64,000 nt of DNA from Rhodosporidiobolus odoratus (taxonomy: Eukaryota; Basidiomycota; Microbotryomycetes; Sporidiobolales; Sporidiobolaceae), in the NCBI GenBank assembly GCA_034387635.1, contig JAOANU010000011.1, positions 218,501 through 282,500 on the forward strand. Reading direction: 5' to 3'. Position 1 is the stretch's first letter; the number at the start of each line of letters is the position of its first letter. The position numbers were made by a program, and so were the translations under genes. The notes beneath the pieces are model-generated. The model was not told where the DNA came from. It did no database searches and saw nothing but the letters and a program-made list of their open reading frames with translations. Shown here piece after piece: positions 48,022 to 60,000 of this stretch.

Positions 48022-48040
48022 CGAAGAAGGTCTTCGCTAC

Positions 48041-48056
48041 GAGGGGAGGGGGAGGG
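48041..48056 (+). promoter_or_regulatory. Polypurine tract for plus-strand priming
   Basis: Sixteen purines (GAGGGGAGGGGGAGGG) directly abut the right LTR, as required for plus-strand DNA priming. Confidence 0.9.
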
Positions 48057-48297
48057 TGTAAGGCCGGAAGCCTCACCCACAGTGACAGGGGGGACGGAAG
48101 AAGTGAAGTTGGATGAAGGGAGCTTGGCACGGGCGAAGGCACTTGGTTCTTTCCTTACGCATTCGCTAACGGATCGAACCAGGTAGCTAGACTTCTTTGT
48201 AGCTCTTGCCTTACGCATTCGCTAACGGATCGAACCAGCAATACACCGCGGTTCTCCTTAGCTTTAGCCCAGTGTTGGCGGAGAGATTCGCCTTCCA
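48057..48297 (+). repeat. Right LTR
   Basis: 241 bp, same boundaries as the left LTR. It is followed at once by the second CTCGG target-site copy (48298-48302). Confidence 0.95.
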
Positions 48298-48302
48298 CTC
48301 GG
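48298..48302. repeat. Target-site duplication, right copy (CTCGG)
   Basis: Matches 43010-43014. Confidence 0.85.
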
Positions 48303-48951
48303 CCGTATTGCAAGGTTTGCTCACATGCGCACAGCATGGCGGCTGAGGCTAAGACCAGATTCACAATCTCCAAGTGATTTGTACAGACATGGGCATGGCC
48401 GGCACTTCCCGCACAAGCCCCGAATAGAAGCAGACGTGGAGAACAAGTAAACGATTCTGGCCGTTACTTTCGCAATACTTAAGTCTGTCAGGACGAGGCA
48501 GCCGATACCGGTCGTCGGCCTCCCCCGGTCCGTACATAAGCATGTGGTGAACGCGGACAGCAGGGTACATCGACCAACGGGGCAGATTTGGCGTACTCGT
48601 TCTCCCTGGCTTTTCCCTTGTGGATCATTTCATCAGCATGTGAAGTCGAATCTGCCTTCCTTGCAGCCTGTGCCACGCACAGTAGGCTATCCACAAGTGC
48701 CATATGAATTCGGCCGACCACCGCAGGGTCAGCAAGAACGAGTAGAAGAAGGACAAATCAAAAGCGAAAAGAAGGGGTGGAAAGCTCGTGTTCAGTATGA
48801 AGAGGACAAATCAGCCGTACTGGTTGTTGGATTCGGGGAAGAAAGGGTGGAAAGGAAAGTTGGAGGAAGCTACGGTGGACGGTTAGGAAGGTTGAAGATA
48901 AGATTAGGAAACGGTGTTGTTTAGATTAACCCCTACCTATTTCTATTCGCC

Positions 48952-48973
48952 CTTTCTTTCTTTCTTTCTTTCT
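48952..48973 (+). repeat. CTTT microsatellite
   Basis: About five tandem CTTT units in the gene-poor stretch. Confidence 0.8.
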
Positions 48974-48977
48974 CTTC

Positions 48978-49066
48978 ACTGTTGTCTAGTGACTGAGTGT
49001 AGGGCGTGCAGGTACGTTTCCATGTGTAATCAACTGTTGTCTAGTGACTGAGTGTAGGGCGTGCAG
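48978..49066 (+). repeat. 34-bp direct repeat
   Basis: Copies at 48978-49011 and 49033-49066 are identical, with a 21-nt spacer. Copy 1 ends GTGCAG followed by GTACGT; copy 2 ends GTGCAG followed by TCTC. The 55 nt from GTACGT to the second GTGCAG thus look like a minimal intron. Confidence 0.9.
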
Positions 49067-50544
49067 TCTCCCTACACGGCGAAATCAAACACTTGTAGGA
49101 AGAAGGGGATCGATCTGACGGACCTATACTCTCTCCTGTCCAAAAATGTCATTCGACGGTCGTTCTCTTTTTGCCCGACCTTTCTGCCAAACGGCTTTCC
49201 GAGAACGTAAAACGACCAACGACTTCCTACGTCTCTGGTCGCCCGCGGTGTCCCCTAACGTACTATTCGAAGCAGTGCAGTCATATTTGCTTCAGACTCT
49301 TTCTCTTCATCCCTCATCTTGCAACTCAAAGCTGCACAAGTGACTTTATGCGCATGGCTTGGAGGAGAGCATCGTATGGATTGCAGCATCCCAGGAGTAG
49401 CTCTACCGTATGTAAGAGCGCCGCGTAAGAGGCAGGGAGTGGGGAAAGGCGTCGGGGAAGCGAGCCTTGAGAGTAAGAACGCCGCAGGCTCACACTTCAG
49501 TAGGGCCACCCTGTCCGACACCGCGACGCGCAAGCCTACTATGTACTGGCACGGCGAGCGTAGTAAGGGCGCGGGGGACCCGGGGAAGAGACGACGGCGG
49601 AAGAGCAGGAAACGACGCACAGGCCCTCGCGCTGATGCCCCTCTTGACTACGACTCCCATGCCTACACTAAACCAAGAGGACAGGCGCAACCTATGCAAC
49701 GAGTAACCAGCGCTGAGCACCGGCAGCTAGGGGCGGCTTTGTTCAGTGATGGCGAATGACCAAGCAAACGTGCGGCGGTGGCTCTGTCCCGGTGGATGGT
49801 GTTGTCGTAGACCCGGTGGTTCGCATGAGCGGCTTTTGCTGCAGGCTAGCCGTGTACTGAGCGACACAACGTGTTCATTGCGAGGTTGAATGAAGCTGGG
49901 CGGACAGGGACGTGCTGAAAGGGAGAACTGTTACGTGGCTATGCTTGAGTTGTGCAGAAGAGGTGCCGTAATGTTTCATGATCAAACGAGGATGAGTGGG
50001 TAGTAGCGTGTGAGCAAGAAGCAGAGCAGCAGGGGGAGGAGGAGAACGACCAGAAAGGGGGGACACCAGTCTAGGCCCGAGGCGCGAAACGAAACCAGAA
50101 CGACCGTCGAAAGAAGGGACAGGCTCTCCTGTCTCATACAGCTACAGCCGCAGCGATGTTTCGACTTCATCAGTTTCGTATCGCCGGGGCACAAGTAGTG
50201 ACCGCAGTGGACTCCAAGCGCACGTTATCAGGCTAGGCATGCTTTTGAGCCATAGTCTGAGCCATACAGCAGTCGAACACAACAGACGGTGACAGCGGCG
50301 AATGTCTTCGCACGTGAATATATGGCCCGTGGCCGGTCACTTCGTCGCCGGCGTCGTCTTCCTTCCTGCTGACGCTCGCTGCCTGCTGTCGCTACGCAAG
50401 ACAAAAGTAGACCAGCTACGCCAACTTGTAAAGCTCTCACCGACGCGCGTCGCCCAGCACCTTCCCCCACCGCTTCGACCTCATCGACAAACACCGTCTT
50501 ATTGAACACGCACAAATAGTCTCAGTACAACCGACGCCCATGCC

Positions 50545-53500
50545 ATGAGCTCGTTCGAATCGACTGTGCGTCGTCTCCGCGACCAGTATGGACTACCCTT
50601 TGCCGTTCACTACCTCCAGCACCGGCGACGCTATTCCAACTTGCTCATGATCACCTTCTCCGCCTACGTCCTACACTCTGTGCGCACTCTCCTCTTCATC
50701 AAACACGTAGCTCAAGCTGACCATATCTCCGCAGACTTACTCCGGCCTGACGGGGTCAAATCGCAAAGCTCAGAAGGTGCAAAAAACGCAGGGCACACAG
50801 GGCCAAGCGGCCGGGATCAGTGGGGCAGCGGAAAAGGGCGCAGCTAGTGGGGCGAGCACACGAAGAAGCAGACGAAAGGCGCCTCGCGTCGAGGTCGACG
50901 CCCTCTTCTTCCAGCGCCTCTCCCGACTTCTTCGCATCGTCCTCCCTTCTTTCCGCAGCAAAGAGGTCTCGCTCCTCCTGCTTCACTCCTGCTTCCTCGT
51001 CCTTCGCACGCTGCTCTCGCTCTATGTCGCCGCTCTTGATGGGTCGATCGTCTCGGCTCTCGTTCGCGCCCAGCCTAAGCAATTCTTGCTGAGGATTTGT
51101 GCGTGGATGGCGGTGGCGGTACCGGCAACCTACACAAACTCGATGCTCACCTACCTTCAGTCCAAACTAGGTAGGTACCTGCGTCGTCTCCTCCTTTTTC
51201 TTTCTTCAGTCCTCTCCGGTATTGAGCTGACAGTGCGTTCTCGTAGCCATCGCGTACCGCACCCGTCTCACCGCCAAAATTCACAACGAATATCTCTCCG
51301 GCACGACTTTCTACGGGCTTGGCAATCTAGACGACCGAATCCGGAACCCTGATCAGCTCGCGGTTGTCGACGTCTCCAGGTTCGCGAATGCCTTGGCCGA
51401 GATCTACTCGAACGTGGCCAAGCCCGTGCTGGACGTATTACTGTACAACTATCAGCTGTCCAGGAGCGTAGGGGCGGAAGGGTTAATTGCTTTAACGGTT
51501 GTGGTGCAAGCCAGTGCAGCGCTTCGTAAGTCATTTTTCTCTGTTCCCCAGCGTCTGCTTTCTCGTGACTTATGTCCCGGAACCGTTCCTCATAGTCAAA
51601 CTCGCCACTCCCCCTTTCGGACGCTACGCCGCCGAGGAACAGCGCCTCGAGGGCGAATACCGATTTGCCCATACTCGCCTCCTCGAACACGCAGAAGAAA
51701 TCGCGCTGCTCCGCGGTTCTCAAACCGAGAAGAACTTGATCGAACGCGCCTACTTCTCCCTCCTCAAACACGTCAATATGGTGTTCAGGCGAAGGATGGC
51801 TTACTCGCTGATGGAGGAAGGGGTGGTCAAGTGGGTTTGGGGTTCGTTGGGGCTGTGTGTTTGTGCGGTCCCGGTGTTTGGAGCGAGGTTGGTGGGGATG
51901 AAAAGCTTAGTCGACAAGGTGGATTTGGGTTCGAGGACCGAAGGTGCGCCGCGCTTCTCTTACCTTTCGCACTTCTCGCTTTCCCCGCTTAGTGCTGATG
52001 TCTGATTGGTGGTCCCTCTCGCAGGCTTTGTCACCAATCGCCGCCTCCTACTCTCCGCCTCCGACGCTCTCGGCAGATTGATGGGTACATATCGCGACCT
52101 TGCCGAGCTGTCGGGCTACACAGCCCGCGTAACCGAGCTGCTTGACACGATCGAGGACGTCAAGGCAGGGAGGTATCAGAAGCGAGTGGTAGGAGGAGGG
52201 GATTCGAGAATCGGCGGGGGCGGGAAGAAGGGCGAGGAGGATGAGCATGCGAAGAGTGCGTTATTTCTCCTCCTCACATAAAACACACGCATATATTAAC
52301 GCTGGTACTATGACACACAGTTCTGCAAGGTCGCGGCGAGGTCGTTCATTCGGACAGCGACATCGTTTTCGACAAAGTACCAATTGTGACACCTAACGGG
52401 GATGTCCTGATCGAGAGCCTGTCCTTCCACATCAAGCCGGGCGTACGTCCCTCTTGCCTCTCTCACATGCTCCTCCGTTGACCCGCTTACTGTATCTTTC
52501 GCAGAACCACCTGCTCGTCGTTGGCAACAACGGAACCGGCAAGTCGAGCTTGTTCCGCATTCTCGGCGGGTTGTGGCCTATCTACGGTGCGCGAATTCCC
52601 TCTCACCTCACCTTGCCCCGTGGGACTTCCGGCTGACACTGAGCCTCTTCCACAGGCGGAACCGTTACCGTTCCTCCCAAGCACGCCTTCCTCTACCTCC
52701 CGCAACGCCCCTACACGTCTTCATTTGGCACTCTGCGCGATCAGGTCATCTACCCGCACACGCGAGCTCAGATGGTCCAGCGTGAGTTACTTCCATACGT
52801 TGTTGGCCTTCTCAGATGAGCTGACATCGCTTCTGTTTTCCCTTGCCTCCTCTTCATGCGAACCCTTCCATTCTGCCGCCCATCGCAATTTTCTCATGAC
52901 TCGCTTCGCATGATGTCCCGACTCGCTTGCTCGACTTAAAGGTGGCGTCAAGGATCCCGACCTCCTGCAAATACTGAAGATTCTCGAAGCCGACTCGATC
53001 GTGAACCGCGAAGGCGGCTGGGATGCCGCGCGAGAGTGGAGGGACGCGCTGAGCGGCGGGGACAAGCAGAGGTTGGCTATGGCGAGGCTGTTTTACCATT
53101 GCCCGAAGGTGCGTTTTGGCCTTGCCTCCTTGCTTGCGACCGATTCTGAGTCTTCCATCCCTGCTTAGTACGCAATCCTAGACGAGTGCACTAGTGCCGT
53201 CACTCTCGAAGTCGAGAAGACCTTCTATGAGCACGCTACCGGTACGTTTGTCCTCGCGCTGTCGTTTGCACTTCCTCCACTGACCTTGCCCCCTCATCAG
53301 GGCTCGGAATCACCCTTCTTACCGTTTCTCACCGTCCGAGCTTGTGGCGCTACCACCGCTCCATCCTGCAGGTCCGCTACCCCCTTCCCCTCCGTTCCTA
53401 TTTTTGAATCTGACCTTCTCTGTTCTGTCGGGTCCCTCGCATACTTCTTAGTTCTTCGGCAACGGCGAATGGGCGTTCGGTGATCTCGACTGGGAGAAAC

Positions 53501-53628
53501 GCCTTCACCTGCAGGAGGAGAAGCAGGCCCTCGAGGCAAAGTTGGCAGAAGTCGGGAATTGGGAAGGAAGGCTGGCGGATCTGTTGAAGGAGAGGCAGGT
53601 GAGGGAGGAGAGGAAGGAGAAGGCATGA
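50545..53628 (+). CDS. Peroxisomal ABC half-transporter, subfamily D (PXA/ALDP type)
   Basis: Imports long-chain acyl-CoA into peroxisomes for beta-oxidation, working as a dimer of half-transporters. The start is [17 protein letters not shown] at 50545. The membrane half contains [84 protein letters not shown] and [16 protein letters not shown], all hallmarks of ABCD proteins (including an EAA-like loop and the NPDQ motif). The nucleotide-binding domain has Walker [17 protein letters not shown], the segment [18 protein letters not shown], signature [16 protein letters not shown] and Walker [12 protein letters not shown]. The end is a coiled-coil-like tail ([17 protein letters not shown]). It could be either the PXA1 or PXA2 partner. 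The first intron boundary near 50700 is ambiguous: a 55-nt intron with donor GTGCGC is most plausible. Confidence 0.93.
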
Positions 53629-54062
53629 ACAGATTTCGGGGTCGGCGGGGTTCGGGTTTGGGTGGTGGTTCTCGCTTGTTGATCTCCCTCTGTCGTTGTG
53701 TTTTTCCCGGTCCACGTAGTTTTTGTCTCTTTTTCCTCGTGTGTATTGGTTGACGACAGCAACAGCCGTAGTACGTCCACTTCATCTTCGTGTATGCAAG
53801 TTACAGGGCTCACCCTTCGCATGTCACAGGTCCAGACGTCCGTGCCCGAACACATGTCGAGTTGTTGACGAGAAGAAAAGGAAAGAGCCCCGCATCCGGC
53901 TTTTCTCGCGAGCTTCATTGACACACTTGGGCCACTTGCTCCTGTTAGACCGTTGACCGCCTTCTGTGAACTCACTGACCGAAATAGCCACTTACCGCAG
54001 TCTCCTCTCAAATTCCCTTCTCAACTTTCTTCTTCTTCCTCTACCCTTCATCACACGCAAGA
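53629..54062. other. Intergenic region upstream of the ZNFX1-like gene
   Basis: A 434-bp spacer between two plus-strand genes holding the ABC transporter 3' UTR and the next promoter. No gene is seen. Confidence 0.45.
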
Positions 54063-57000
54063 ATGGCAGGCGGAAATCGCCCATGCAACTTCTTCAAGCC
54101 CGGGGTACCGGGATCGTGCCGCTTCGGCACCAGCTGCAAGTTTTCCCACGACTCTTCTGCGCCGAATCCTTCGAATCGCCCTTCGACAGCCACCACCTCC
54201 CCACGCGGCGGGTTGGCTTCGCGAGGCGGTCGCGGAGGCTTTCAACCACCGCAGCGTGGTCGCGGCGTGAAGCGCAATCAGAACAACCCAGGCCGTTCGA
54301 ACTTTGTCCCCGCCGGAGGCGTCGACCGTCACCTTTTACGCCAAGTCCTCTCGCCTGAAACGACTAGCCGCCTCGGCAACACCATGATGGTTTATCGCCT
54401 CGTCAACGCACTCATCGCTTCGAGCAAGGAGACGGCAACTTGGGTGCGTTGGTCTTTTTCCCTTTCGTCTTTCGTCTTTCGTCTTTCGTCTTTCGTGTCT
54501 TCTTTTACGATAGCGCTCTTGAACTTCATGTTTCGTAGTCAACCCATGACTCCCTCAATACTCTCGTCGACCTTGCCAGTCCGGGTAAGCCGGGTTTGGC
54601 TCGCTTGGCCGAGATCTTGACCATGCCGATCAGCCCGACGGGTGGGAGCGGCGAAATGCTTTCCTTCCAGCGCGGGTTTATGGGGCTCGTTCACGTGAGT
54701 ACTGCCTCTTCTTCTACCACTGTCCCTGGCTCACACATCCGTAATTTAGTACATGACTTCCGACACCATCCGCTTTTCGCCTGTCGCCAGGCGCGTTCCT
54801 TTCCTTCTCTACACCTTTCCAACGCTGAAGATCTCGTGCGAACAGTCAAGTCAACGCGCTCTACAGTGTCTTCCACCAGAATGACGCTTGGATCAGCGGC
54901 GCCATCTCGAGCATCACTGACCTCCTCGGCAGGAAAAGCGTCGCCGACCCGTTGCTGCCGGCCGGAACCCCTGGCTATACGCCGGAGAGCTTCTTGCATG
55001 TTCTGCTGCCTTTGACACAGCTTCTTACCGAGTATGTTGCTTTCTGTTTCTTTCCTAAAGGTATTGTATACTTACTTCGATCCGTTCTTTCGCTGCTCTC
55101 GATCCCTTCCATTCCCTACCGAATCCAGGCTCACAAGCCGCTTTGCTGACACCCTCGCCCGCAACCCGAACCTCCAACAGCTCGTCGATACCCTCGGCAC
55201 CTCTCTCGAAGCGTATGCGGCCGACATCTGCACCGCAACTCCTTCCTTTCAGAACGACCCCCTACTGGAGCAGGACCTTCCCGCTCGCGAGTACGCCGTC
55301 TCTGTCGCTAGGCAAGGGATTCAGCGGCTCGGCAAGGTCATCCAGCGTACGCAGGCCAAGCCCTTCTCCGTCCAGCTTCCCAGCCCCACCATCGGCGTCG
55401 GCGTTCCTCCTGGCGTTCTCACCGTCCTCCGCGCTTCTTTCCAGCCGCCAGGCGACCTCCGTGAGGGCGGCGTGCCTCGCCACGACAACGACTTCGCCGC
55501 TATCAGCAAAATTCGTATTCTTCCGACATTCGAAGAATTGACAACATCAGCTCAACCGTTTATTCCGGCAAACCTCCCCGAAGCACCTCACCACCTCGAG
55601 GGCATCGAGAAGCAGGTTGACACGATCTTCCGTCTTACCCGCGAGGACTGCTTCGGCCCTCTACGTAGCGCTGTCCAGTCCCTCCTCCTCGACTTCTCGC
55701 ACCTCTCCGACCCGAAGAACCCTCTGAACGCTCTTTTCAGGAAGGGTGGTGGGAGGTACAGGCCGGTCTCGTCGAAGGACAGCGATAGTTCCGACCTGAG
55801 GCTGTACCTCGACGTCCAGTACAACCAGCTCTACCTCTCGCAGCATCACGAGCTTCTTCTGAACGTCCGTTTCCGCCCACCTCCCGGCTTCGGGTCAAGG
55901 AACGCCATCGCCAAGAACCTTCAGAGCGGGAACCTGGTCGGTCTCCTCGAGGTCGGATCGCGCAGGGCGACGGGCGCCGATCGCATTCAGGACGTCCGCC
56001 TCTATCTCGGTGTCGTTGCGGAGGACGCTAAAGGCGACTCGGTCAGCGTCGAATTTTTCGACAGCGACCGCGGATCCGCCTACCTCGACGCCGTCCGCCA
56101 GATCTCCCTTGAGCGAGGTGACGGTCAGCAAGCCAACAAGAGGGAGCTCTACCTCATCGAAGTTCCCTCTTTCCTGCTCGGTACCGTTGAACCATTTCTC
56201 AAGGCACTCGCCGCTATCACCCCCGCCACTCTTCCCTTCGCAGACATACTCTCGGCAAAGCCCCCTGGAGCGGGCGAGACCATCGAGGTCGCCCCTCCGG
56301 TTTACGCTCGTAACCCAGCCTTCTCTTTCGACCTCTCGAAAGTTCTCATCAATGGTGCTCCGCCCGGCACCCTCACCCTCCGTCCGAGCGACGCCGAGAG
56401 TGTTGCGGCTGCTCGCGAAGAGCTTGCTATCCCGGGAAGGTCGAAGCTCGATCCAGCCCAAGGTCAGGCTCTCGTCGACTCGCTGTGCAGGGAGGTCGCG
56501 CTGGTCAATGGGTAAGCCATTCTCCCTGCTCGCTCAGACCTGATACTGACCCCTAACATGCTTGTGCAGTCCGCCCGGTACCGGCAAGAGCTGGTACACG
56601 CTTTCCGTCGTTTTCCCGTCTCGCTGCTGAACTGACTCGACCATTCCTGGCACAGGCTCGCCCTCGAGCAAGTACGCGTTCTCCTTGGTGCCAAGGTCGG
56701 CAAAATTCTAGTGTGCGTTGGCTGTCTTTTTAATGTTGGCTTGTTCCTTCTTGCTGATCCTCCTGCTTGCCGATTTGTCTCCTCGTGTTTTTTTTTTTTC
56801 GACCATTCCTCCTTTGCAACCGCTCAGACTCGCCTATACCAATCATGCGCTCGATCATCTACTGCGAGACATTAAGAATTCCGTCACCGGCAACATCGTG
56901 CGCGTCGGTTCGAGGTCTCAAGACGACGACATGCAGGCGGTGAGCAACGTTTCTGCTTTTCCACTACGTCTGATGCTGGGGATTCATAGCTGTCCCTCTA

Positions 57001-60000
57001 CAACCTATCTCGCGCGTCGGAACGGCTTGGCGGGTCGAGCAAGTACGAGATTGGTCGTCAATACGGCTTGCGCGAGAAGATCGAGAAGGAAATCGACACA
57101 GTTTGTTCCGTCGCCTCGCTCCGCAAGGACCGCCTACTCTACTGGCGACACCTGGAGCCTCTCCTCCAGAAGACTCTTTCCGTCCATCTCCACCCCTTCT
57201 CTTCCCTCCCTGATGCCGTCATCGCCGCCATGCTCGCGCAAGCCGACGGTGGTTGGCAGACATCTTCGTCTCGGAAGCGGCCTTCTGGTGTACCGACGGG
57301 GTGCAGCAGGACTTTCGAAGCCTGGCAAGCAGGAGACGATCTCGACGCCCTCAACTCGCTCAAGGTAGAACGCCTTGCCGAGGCAGCGAGGTGGGAGAAG
57401 CAGGGTCGGCAAGCGCAAGAAAGCAAGGACGGCGGGGCCTCGCGCAATCGCTTTGCAGCCCTCGGCCTCGACAAAGTAGAGGGAGACGACATGGAGGTGG
57501 AACCGCAGCAGGGGAGTGACGACTCCGACGAGTTCTTCGAAACAGACTCAGCAAGCGACTCAAGCACCTTGTCTGACGCTTTCACCGAGCCGTTCTTCGA
57601 CCAGGAGGAGATGTGGGAGGAGCCCGTCACTGACCGTCCGGTCGACGAGCTTTTAAATGACCTAGACGTGTGCTGCTTCTCGCGCCTGGAGAGGCAGAAG
57701 CTCGTTGCCCATTGGGTCGAAGAGATCGTTGCTGCCGAGGTACCTAACCTAGCCCGGCTCAGAGCGAGGCTTGAGGAGGTCAATGAGGAGATCAAGGCGT
57801 TCAACAACGAGGCGAAGCTCAACATCCTCAAGCGTGCAGACGTGATCGGCGCTACAACTAACTCAGCAGCGAACATCCTATCGATGCTCGACAAAGTTCG
57901 CCCGACTTGCCTTCTCGTTGAGGAAGCTGGAGAGTAAGCGTTCCCTGTCCTTTTATGACTCTTTTCTGTCTGCTGACTCACTTTTCGACATTAGGTGCCT
58001 CGAGTCTCAAGTCCTGGCCAACCTTGTCTCGTCGGTCCAGCATTTGATCCTCACGGGCGATTTTCTCCAGCTTCGGCCTCAAATCGCAACCTATGGTAAG
58101 TCATGTCCTTCGCCCTTTCCTTTCAATGCTAAACAGGAACGTTAGGTCTATCGATTGACTCGGCTCGAGGCGCCGTGTTCCGTCACGACGTCTCACTCTT
58201 TGAACGCTTAGCAAGGCGAGTCTCCTCTCACTTCTGTGCTTTGACTTTGCTGATCAGTCCTCAATGCAGGCTCCCTCTGCCGCTATCATGGCTCAAGACC
58301 CAGTACCGTATGCAGCCTGACATCTCCAAGCTCGTTGGCAACTATCTTTACCCCGAGCTCGAAAACGCTGCTCGCACGACCGAGTATCCGCAGTACGTAC
58401 TTTTTCTCCGCTCTCTGCCTCCCCTGCTGATTCCCGCTTCGAGCAGGGTCAAGGGTATGAAGTCAAGTATCGCTTTCATCGACCACACGCTCCCGGAAGA
58501 CCCGGGCAGCGCCCTTCACTCGAGCCACACCAACCGAGAAGAAGTACGCTCTTATCTTCCATTTCTTCCATATTCCACGCCTTAAATTTCTTCGATACAG
58601 GCTCGTTGGGTCGTGGATCTCGTTCGGCACCTCCTGCGGCAAGGTCAATACGGGCCGGGTCAAATCACCATTCTGACGCCGTGAGTTCTTTTCGGTAGCG
58701 GGCGTTGCTTCCTGTCCTCGCTCGAGGCCCATCATGAGTATATCACTGACAGTTCGTTCTTCATTCCAATGTTGCGCCTCCTAGCTATCTTGGTCAAGTC
58801 AAGGTTCTCAAGGAGGCTCTCGCTGCCGAGCGTCTTTCGGTTATCATAGACGAGCGCGACGCCAACGACCTTGCACAAGCAGACGACGAGGAAGACGGCG
58901 AGGCACTCTCCGCAGCAACAGTCAGAAACGAGCAGCTTTTGAACGTGAGTGCCCTGTCCACAGCGCCCGCGAGAAGGCGCTCCTGACGATTCTGCTCTTC
59001 CGGGGTCATCAGCAGGTTACCCTTCGTACAGTCGACCGGTTCCAGGGTATGTTCCATGCCCGCTCTCTGCAGAACTATCCTGATCCTTGTGATATATACA
59101 GGTGAAGAAGCCGAGGTCGTCATTCTTTCGCGTCCGTTCCGCTGCTTCTTGCTGCCTCTTCTGCTTCCTACACTAACACGATCGCTTGGTGTCTCCCTCT
59201 TCTACAGTCGTTCGTAACGCGGCTTCTCCCTCTCACGACGACACCGAGGAGCAAGTCGTCTTCTCTCGCATCGCAAAAGCTTCAATTGGTTTCCTCAAGT
59301 CGCCAAATCGCACCAACGTGGCTTTGTCTCGAGCGAAGCATGGTAAGCACAGTTCTCCTACGGTCTCTTTGCCGCTACCTGTACGACATTCTTCTTATAA
59401 GGTAACTCAGCCTGACCTTCTTAACCCCGCAGGTCTCTTCATCTTCGGCAACGCGGCCCTCCTGCGCTCGCGAGCCGACATGTGGGAGAGTGTGATCAGT
59501 GATATGGAGAAGGATGGTGCTGTGGGGCCGAAGCTTCCGGCTTGCTGTGAGGCTCATAAGGAAGACTTGTCGGTGGAAAAACCGGGGGACTTGCCGCAGA
59601 TCTCGCGAGAAGGCGGCTGTTACAGGCAGTGCGAGTACAGCTTGTCGTGCGGTCATCGCTGCCCTCTAGTCTGCCATGCAAACGATCGCGCGGTGCGTTT
59701 CTGGGGCTTCGTCTCTTACGCTCGCTGACTTGCCTCTAAGCCCACAGCACAGACTCATCAAGTGCACCCAACGCTGTCCGGTTCTTCTTGACTGCTCGCA
59801 TCCTTGCGAAGGCTTGTGCGGGTACGTTTGTTCTCGGGTTTAACGTAGTCCCTGCGAAGCTGACTTTATCTTTTCCCCCTCTCTTTCTGTTCCCACTACG
59901 CAGCGAGTCTCACCCGAAGTGTGGGTTCAATCCGCCGCTTGTGCAGCTTCCCTGCGGCCACGAGATCCGCAATGTCGCCTGCTGGCGCGCCGTCGACCCG

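Larger units (their letters stand above)
43015..48297 (+). mobile_element. Intact Ty3/Gypsy chromovirus LTR retrotransposon
   Basis: A complete 5,283-bp element: 241-bp LTRs starting TG and ending CA, one long Gag-Pol frame, a polypurine tract next to the right LTR, and a 5-bp CTCGG target-site duplication. The two LTRs differ at a single base (A at 43172 in ACACATTC, G in the right copy), so insertion was recent. The C-terminal chromodomain places it among the chromoviruses. No standard tRNA primer-binding site (TGG...) directly follows the left LTR; a T-rich run follows instead. It may use another tRNA offset or self-priming as in Tf1, which is inference. The frame has no stop or shift, so the element is potentially active. 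Confidence 0.96.
48303..50544. other. Gene-poor stretch between the retrotransposon and the ABC transporter
   Basis: About 2.2 kb. The plus-strand frame ending at the TAG at 48922 has a charged, protein-like end (YEEDKSAVLVVGFGEERVERK), but no ATG start and no family match. Frames at 49319-49759 and 49467-49706 overlap each other and look random. A CTTT tract and a 34-bp direct repeat are listed separately. No gene is called, though a short untranslated or species-specific transcript is possible. Confidence 0.4.

Noticed and set aside
48018..48218. Minus-strand open frame found in both LTRs
   Set aside because: It is repeated because the LTR is repeated; no homology and wrong strand for the element.
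49319..49759. 146-codon plus-strand frame
   Set aside because: No ATG at its start, overlaps other frames of equal length, and its composition looks random.
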